Of a stretch of 14,243 nt of DNA, positions 9,031 to 14,243 are shown piece by piece. A program made the position numbers and the translations under genes. This DNA is from Phoronis ovalis. Its lineage: Eukaryota; Phoronida; Phoronidae. The stretch covers positions 1-14,243 of the forward strand of contig JAOXYB010033451.1 in assembly GCA_028565635.1 (NCBI GenBank), read 5' to 3'. A model generated the notes under the pieces. That model saw only the letters and a program-made list of their open reading frames with translations, was not told where the DNA came from and did not search any database. Positions within the stretch are counted from its first letter, which is position 1, and every line of letters starts with the position of its first letter.

Positions 9031-9211
9031 ATGTATAATACATAATTTATTTCACAATTCGTAGAAACATTAATAATGAGTTACATAATCATAAAATATC
9101 TGCACTTGTTAATATATATGTACTTATTAATTATAGTCTCAGAACAATGTTGCTTTTAAGTAAAGTCTCGCATGAGCTCTTTTAATTCGGTTAGAACAGT
9201 CTTCATTCCTG

Positions 9212-10189
9212 TTACATTTTGATCTTGAATGCTTTCACATACTGAACACACTTAGATGTTAGAACTGTGTAATTAACAAAACCATGATGATACTGTTTAT
9301 AAAATGCATTTACTGTATGTCTTTGGATCACAACTGCAAATTTCGTAGGAGTGTCATTGTAAGATTCATCCATAGTACTGGTTCCTTTCACTGCAGTGTG
9401 TTTTTCCAATAATGTAGGCAACTCCTTGTTAGCATTAACATTTTTGCAATTCGAGTGTATTTTAGAAACACGTCACTTGTTTCATGCATTGTCATCTTTG
9501 GTCCTTGCCGCATTTCCTTTTCAATATTCAAAAAAACGCGTCTACTCATCAATACCGCATGTATGCAAGATCCACATACAAATTTGCTTGTTCCTTTTGG
9601 TAGATTGGACACACACGTTTACACTTTTTGTAAAATCTCATGGTGATAGTGTATGTCCTCACTCCTCATTTGTCGAGAAGGTAAATGAAATAATCATGTA
9701 ACACGTCCACTTTTATAGTTTTTGATGATTCACTTTTCGCATAGGTGGTTTAGGTATATAATACATGCTCTCATGATAAGCAGGTAAAGAGTAACGAGTA
9801 AAGCCTTGATGTTGATATGGTAATTGCCTTTGTTTATCATCACTTGACATGAAATCCTGTACTCTTAACAGGGACTGCTGTAATTATTTTGGAGCCAACT
9901 TCTTAAAAACATCATATACATTTTTCAGTTCGAGACATTTTCTATAGTCAGTAAATGCATCATCGTTTCGGATGTAAAAGTGGCACCTATTAATAATGTT
10001 AGCCACTTTTAAAGCCCATTCCTTTTGCACTTTGGGTGGTTTACCCATACGCTTTGCGCGAATTAAATAAGGTTTTCTTTTACCAGCTTCTATTTGATGC
10101 TGTTGACCAAGGTGATTGCTTAATTGCAAAACAACAGTTGAGCAAATCAGACATTCTCGACGAATCGTGTAAGGCATTTTGTTTTGTTT
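9212..10189 (-). pseudogene. Broken minus-strand gene of unknown family with a C2H2-like finger
   Basis: On the minus strand a good acceptor (GGTTTTTTTCAG, intron end at 10190) is followed by 12 bases and an ATG at 10177-10175. The first 97 residues contain a finger, Cys9-x2-Cys12-x9-His22-x4-His27, then a basic segment, and stop at a TAA (9886-9884). The same frame continues for 56 more codons with ordinary, Pro/Tyr-containing protein-like sequence (MSSDDKQRQLPYQHQGF) to a second stop at 9715-9713. Coding-like sequence resumes in another frame at 9693-9388 (it includes KFVCGSCIHAVLMSRR, interrupted by a TAA at 9621-9619) and in a third frame at 9472-9212. The pattern suggests one gene damaged by a nonsense change and two or more indels. 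Alternatives are a short intact 97-residue gene plus chance frames, or unseen small introns. I do not recognise the family; a mobile-element origin is possible but unproven. Confidence 0.5.
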
Positions 10190-10586
10190 CTGAAAAAAAC
10201 CGTATCAGTTTTATTCAACAACTCAAAAAAAGTACAAGTTGTAACATTTGAAACCCCTTTTTTATCAAATGTTGGTGATTTTGGAAATTCCAGGGCTCCA
10301 ACCAGGACTAGAGGAGAACGGAGTTACTCCAGAACCCTTCTCGAATGTACTTTTGAGGGGCTCTGAGGTAAAATAGCTCATCCTCTTACTACTCTCCTCT
10401 TATTTCTCCTAGAACCCCAACGGAACCCTTGATGACGCCTAGGAGTACATTACATAGGAATCAACTCCGTTGACTCGTACATTATTCTTGCGTGAATTAA
10501 CAAAAACTACTAAATATGTTACTCCATAATGTTTCATTGAGAAACTATAACTATTAGAGAACATTAGGGCATAGCTACTTGATTAC
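10190..10586 (-). other. Possible intron between zinc-finger fragment and the broken gene
   Basis: Read on the minus strand this stretch starts GTAATC after GAG (10587/10586) and ends TTTTTTTCAG at 10190, so it has GT-AG ends and is 397 bases. The phases do not match the reading frame of the 97-residue segment downstream: joining would read 14 codons and stop. It also contains a less AT-rich portion at about 10285-10450 with repeated GGGTTC and GGAGTWACTCC words, probably an old repeat copy. Confidence 0.3.
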
Positions 10587-10772
10587 CTCTTATCCAGCCA
10601 AAATACTCTTCGAAAGTGACGAAAACTTTTCGACAGGCTTAACTCCGTGCTGCAAGGTATACCACACATTCCGCAACTGAAATAAGTGGCGTTGTCATGT
10701 TTTAGCCTGTTCGTATTAAAATTAGGTCTTCGCGTGAATGTCTTCCCACAGATAGTACAGGTATAACGAAGT
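10587..10772 (-). pseudogene. C2H2 zinc-finger exon fragment with lost ligands
   Basis: On the minus strand a pyrimidine tract ending GGTTTAG (10773) precedes an exon-shaped segment of 186 bases that ends GAG|GTAATC. Its frame reads RYTCTICGKTFTRRPNFN, then a second finger beginning SCGMCG and ending FRHFRRVF. Finger one has the proper Cys-x2-Cys-x12 spacing, but the first zinc-binding His is Asn (AAC; a CAC codon would give His), followed by x3-His. Finger two has three extra residues before its His and Phe where the last His is expected. Both ends are phase 2, so the exon could be skipped or added without shifting frame. Known tandem C2H2 proteins bind DNA; with these changes both fingers are unlikely to hold zinc normally. 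It may be a decayed exon copy or an unusual divergent gene. No partner exons are certain. Confidence 0.6.
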
Positions 10773-10847
10773 CTAAACCAAAGAAAAAAAGGAGTAACAA
10801 TCTATAAAGGATAAGCGCTTCCTTATTTTTTTATATAAATCAATATT

Positions 10848-10953
10848 AATAAATAGATGTATGATATACTAACCATACGGCCTCCTGTGTAATCTGTATA
10901 TATATAAATTACACAGGAGGCCGTACGGATAGTGTATCATACATTTATTTATT
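10848..10953. repeat. Near-perfect 46-bp foldback (MITE-like or hairpin RNA)
   Basis: The arms 10848-10893 and 10908-10953 are reverse complements at 42 of 46 positions, separated by a 14-base AT-rich loop (CTGTATATATATAA). The inner 22 bases of the arms, including ACGGCCTCCTGTGTAAT, pair without mismatch. Such foldbacks are typical of small non-autonomous DNA transposons, and if transcribed would form a long hairpin RNA. No clear target-site duplication was identified in the AT-rich flanks, and no conserved microRNA seed is recognised. Confidence 0.85.
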
Positions 10954-11001
10954 TAAAAATATATAGATAGTATAGCATTTATTAATTTATTTAAAAATAT
11001 A
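10944..11001 (+). repeat. Short AT-rich direct repeat beside the foldback
   Basis: ATTTATTTAAAAATATA occurs at about 10947-10963 and again at 10985-11001. It overlaps the outer end of the right foldback arm and may be part of the element's flank. Low complexity limits its meaning. Confidence 0.4.
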
Positions 11002-11377
11002 ACGACACATGCTCGCCAGGTGACCGCGAGTACCCCACTCATCGCAACCCGTTCCGTCAGTTTATAAATATATGACTTATAAATGTTGTTCAAATGTTCC
11101 CAGATCATGCATGTATAAACTGTCTGACTAGAAAGTTATTTATCGATCTGCTGTATTCTTTAATACAAATAATGCAATCAGGACCCCTTGCGGAAACGAT
11201 CATATAAAATAGCTTTAAACTAGTAATACGTTCCTGCAACTGTTCCCCAAACGTCTGATCTTTACACTTTACTTGTTATACGTTTGTTGTTCAACCACCG
11301 AGATCTCTTCTACCTTCAATAGTCACAGTTATTGATATGCAACTATCGAGTGAACACAGGCTGCATTTATTGGTTAA

Positions 11378-11537
11378 ACTTCTGGAATAAAATTTTCCAT
11401 GTTGTTCGGCATTCTAGTTGCGACCATTTTAAATTAGTAGGTTTACATCCGGAATAAAGTTGTCCAAATTGCTGCGTATCCTTTTGCGCATGTAAGTCGA
11501 AGATTACTTCGCATACTTCCGGAATAAGATTAATCTT
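11378..11537. repeat. Three copies of a CCGGAATAA-containing motif, ~68-nt period
   Basis: ACTTCTGGAATAAAATT (11378), ACATCCGGAATAAAGTT (11445) and ACTTCCGGAATAAGATT (11515) are spaced 67 and 70 bases apart; the sequences between are only loosely similar. On the minus strand the word is TTATTCCGGAAGT, containing CCGGAAGT, the core bound by ETS-family factors; this could be coincidence. The region also has an open minus-strand frame (11606-11367, 79 codons), but its apparent protein reflects the repeats and shows no domain. Confidence 0.5.
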
Positions 11538-11685
11538 CTTTCGTCTTTTGCGAAATAAAAGTACTCCTTTTACGACTGAACTAGGATTGTCGTAAATTGT
11601 ATGCATTAATTGCTGGATTATCTTATTATTAATCTAATGTGATCTGTAATATTGATCAGTAATATTAGTCCTCAAGGTAGAGAAT

Positions 11686-11790
11686 TTTTTCGACTTAGGT
11701 AGAATATTTTTCTGGCGTGGTCGAACATTATTTCGGGGTCGAAAAAAGATTAATATTTTTTCGAAGTCGAAAAATATTCTGCAACAGTAC
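11686..11790. repeat. TTTTTCGAC / GTCGAAAAA-rich block with inverted repeat
   Basis: AGAATATTTTTC (11701-11712) is repeated as its exact reverse complement at 11769-11780, and between and around them TTTTTTCGAC, GGTCGAAAAAA and TTTTTTCGAAGTCGAAAAA recur. The block can fold on itself. It looks like a small degenerate foldback element; no coding content is seen. Confidence 0.5.
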
Positions 11791-13300
11791 TATAGATTGA
11801 GTATTTTTGAAAGCAAAAGAACATATGTTATAGATGAGATAGAGTGCTGAAATTTGGAGTATACACTTTTTAGGTACTGTTCTTTTTAGATATTTAATCA
11901 ATTTTTAAGCAAAAGTCTATTAATAAAAAACAAGTTTTGAGACTAAATGAAAAGTCTCAAATCATTTGAAACTGAGTTAAAAGATAAACTACAATTGGAT
12001 ATGTCGTCCTTTCGAACAAGCATTAGAAAGGAAATGTCTTTATTGTTACGTTAAAATGTTATAATTCGTATGTCATCAAATAAAAATAACAATGTAAACA
12101 TATGCTATAGGCGGTTTAAACAGCATATAATGTTATTTTTTTATGAAAATCAAAATTATTGCGTTTGATTTAATACTGTACAACGCAGTCAATAACAGCG
12201 CAAAGCTTAATTTTTAAAAAAACACGCTCTACTTCATGTGCAGCCACGTGTAACAGCAACGGGAAGAGCTTTAACGTTATAACTGTTTACACTATTTTTA
12301 GATCATACTTGACACTTGCATCAGAAAGTACTTCATCATTCTGTAAAAGATTGTAGCAAAGGGGAAATGTTGTAATGTGCAGGGATCATCTTTATTACGT
12401 ATAACAGTACATCAGCTGTTATGAAACCTGGTAAAAATAGTATACCAATGTATAGCTTACTGTACGATAACGTTTAGTGCAGGATATAGCGTACTTTTGT
12501 TTGTACCTTAACATGTGAAATGTCAGTGTTATCTTTAGCCCTATTATGTAAATAACACTTATATATCAACTTTATAGTTCATATCCAGATCAGCAATAGT
12601 TTTTGATCATATTTAGTTGTATTATATGAATGCATTTATAATACACTTTGTTCATTTTAACTGTTTATATTGTGCTTTGAAATTTTTTTTTTTGACATAT
12701 TGGTAGGTACCTTATGTTTTCTGCAAGATAAGCCAATGAGATGACAGTTTAAGTATATAGTACTAGTAATTACCAGTCGTTCTACTATGATGTTAGGTAA
12801 CGTTTAGTAAATTAGTTTAGTATAGTTTTATAAAATGACAACCAGTTGCTTTAATGTTAAACTGTAATTAGAGTGTGTTTCAACATAATAAATAATATTA
12901 ATAAAATAAACGAGTTCAGATCATTTCCTAACTTATTACTACTTTATGAAATGTTTGTCCACATAATCTAGAACCGGTTCTATCTAGTTTGAAGAAGATT
13001 GAGATGGACAAAGTACACATAATGTTTTAAAATCTCCTTCTGACAAACAACCACTCAAAAAAATCAGATAAAGCTTTTCTACCTTTTAAAGATTAGGTAC
13101 ATGTAGACAGAATTATATGATTGTCATTAATCATTTTGCAGTTGCAAGAAAAATTTAAGCTGAGCTCAACATTTTACGTCGAATTGATGCTGTAATTAAC
13201 CACACATCCCCCTAATCTAGAACATGGATCCTATAATTAGTAACGAGTCCACTAGCTAGCATTAAGATCTATGTAAAGTTGTTACGTAGTAATTTATCAA
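11791..13300. other. AT-rich non-coding stretch
   Basis: No recognisable exon, RNA gene or large repeat was found on either strand. A perfect 14-base palindrome, TAGAACCGGTTCTA, lies at 12969-12982. If the TOG-like fragments at 13319-14047 belonged to a longer gene copy, its next exon on the minus strand should fall here, but none was recognised. Confidence 0.45.
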
Positions 13301-13318
13301 GCAGCCATGCACACTTAC

Positions 13319-13409
13319 TGTTAAGAACATGGCATCAATGGCTTCTTTGAGAGCAGCCAATATAGACAGTACACTTTTTCTCTTTAAACTTTTCGATAGC
13401 ACCAATGCA
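13319..13409 (-). pseudogene. XMAP215/CKAP5 TOG-domain exon fragment (second), frame-shifted
   Basis: On the minus strand TTTATTGTCTTCCAG (intron end 13410) precedes 91 bases that end ACA|GTAAGT. The first part reads CIGAIEKFKEKK; the second part reads VLSILAALKEAIDAMFLT in another frame. Together they match the TOG2 helices of the XMAP215/ch-TOG/CKAP5 microtubule polymerases as I know them (ILEKFKEKK, then AL-EAIDAIFLT). The exon length is not a multiple of three although both ends fit phase 0, so about one extra base (or four) lies between the halves. Intact splice sites with a broken frame suggest an unprocessed pseudogene. It continues from the fragment at 14047-13868 across an intron of 458 bases. 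Confidence 0.75.
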
Positions 13410-13867
13410 CTGGAAGACAATAAAAAACTTGTTATTTAGCACACAAAGAGTACTCCCAAATTAAATTGAAAATCATCTCACTGTGAAAACACTTAGCACA
13501 GCAAAATTCCATAGAACTGATAACAAAGAAAATGTTTTTTTTTTAGTATAATTTTATGTAATTACACAATAGAACATGTCACATATCTCTCAATTATGTT
13601 TCTCATGGTATTTAGGAAGCAGCAAGTGGGCAAAGTAGCAAGAAAGTCATATAATAGTTAATTTCACACAAAGAATAACTTCCAGCAGTAGTAGTTAGAT
13701 AATGTGAGATTTTAACACCAGGTGGACCCAGAAATAACAAAAGCTACAAATCAATCTGATAAATAAACATTTAAAATTTTCAGATTCCACACTTCAGGGT
13801 CCCTATATACAGTCCCAGCACAAAGTTCGAAAGTCTCAGTATTACGATAAAATTACATATTCTGTAC

Positions 13868-14243
<376 letters not shown>

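Noticed and set aside
9396-9701. Plus-strand open frames of 63-101 codons
   Set aside because: Antisense to the minus-strand coding-like segments; the minus strand carries the better protein-like sequence and the acceptor.
11000-11060. GC-richer segment considered as a tRNA or tRNA-derived SINE head
   Set aside because: No A-box/B-box pair or cloverleaf could be made out.
12250-12340. Acceptor-like TCTTTTACAG on the minus strand followed by a 17-codon frame (NDEVLSDASVKYDLKIV)
   Set aside because: Short, soon stopped, and does not match the next expected TOG segment or any family I recognise.
13163-13270. Cluster of six-base palindromes resembling a cloning polylinker (GAGCTC, TCTAGA, GGATCC, GCTAGC, AGATCT)
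   Set aside because: The sites are spread over about 100 bases of ordinary AT-rich DNA with no vector sequence around them; chance is the simpler explanation.

Overview
This is animal nuclear DNA: AT-rich, mostly non-coding, with spliceosomal signals (GT...AG introns with polypyrimidine tracts) and many short repeats. The single clear gene is a RING / B-box / coiled-coil / NHL (TRIM-NHL) protein with its coding region uninterrupted in one exon. This layout, together with the dense small repeats, suggests a lophotrochozoan, most likely a bivalve mollusc. The species cannot be read from the window.

Layout. 1-400 holds a TATA-like promoter candidate followed by a short exon candidate ending in a strong splice donor. 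400-6970 has no recognisable coding sequence. It carries isolated splice-like signals (1911, 2619), a GTTGAAAC-rich repeat block (3444-3690), a ~33-nt minisatellite (3744-3905), a CpG-rich islet (5140-5340), a 43-nt tandem repeat (6441-6536) and an ~83-nt tandem repeat (6556-6780). This stretch could be one long 5' intron of the TRIM gene. 6970-8646 is the TRIM-NHL coding exon, followed by a putative 3' UTR with a polyadenylation signal at 9008.

From about 9200 the recognisable signal lies on the minus strand and looks decayed. 9212-10189 is a coding-like stretch split over three frames by stops; it starts behind a good splice acceptor and encodes a small C2H2-like finger. 10587-10772 is an exon-shaped C2H2 zinc-finger fragment whose fingers have lost ligands. 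10848-10953 is a near-perfect 46-bp foldback. 11378-11790 holds further short repeats. At 13319-13409 and 13868-14047 are two consecutive exon-like fragments matching a TOG domain of the XMAP215/CKAP5 microtubule polymerase family. Both are damaged by frame changes, which indicates an unprocessed (intron-containing) pseudogene fragment.

The genes do not form an obvious pathway. The picture is one live, probably expanded-family TRIM gene next to a graveyard of broken gene pieces and small repeats. I found no convincing new biological system. The most useful leads are the CKAP5 pseudogene fragment, the broken minus-strand gene, the foldback, and the possible distant TATA promoter that joins in frame to the TRIM exon.
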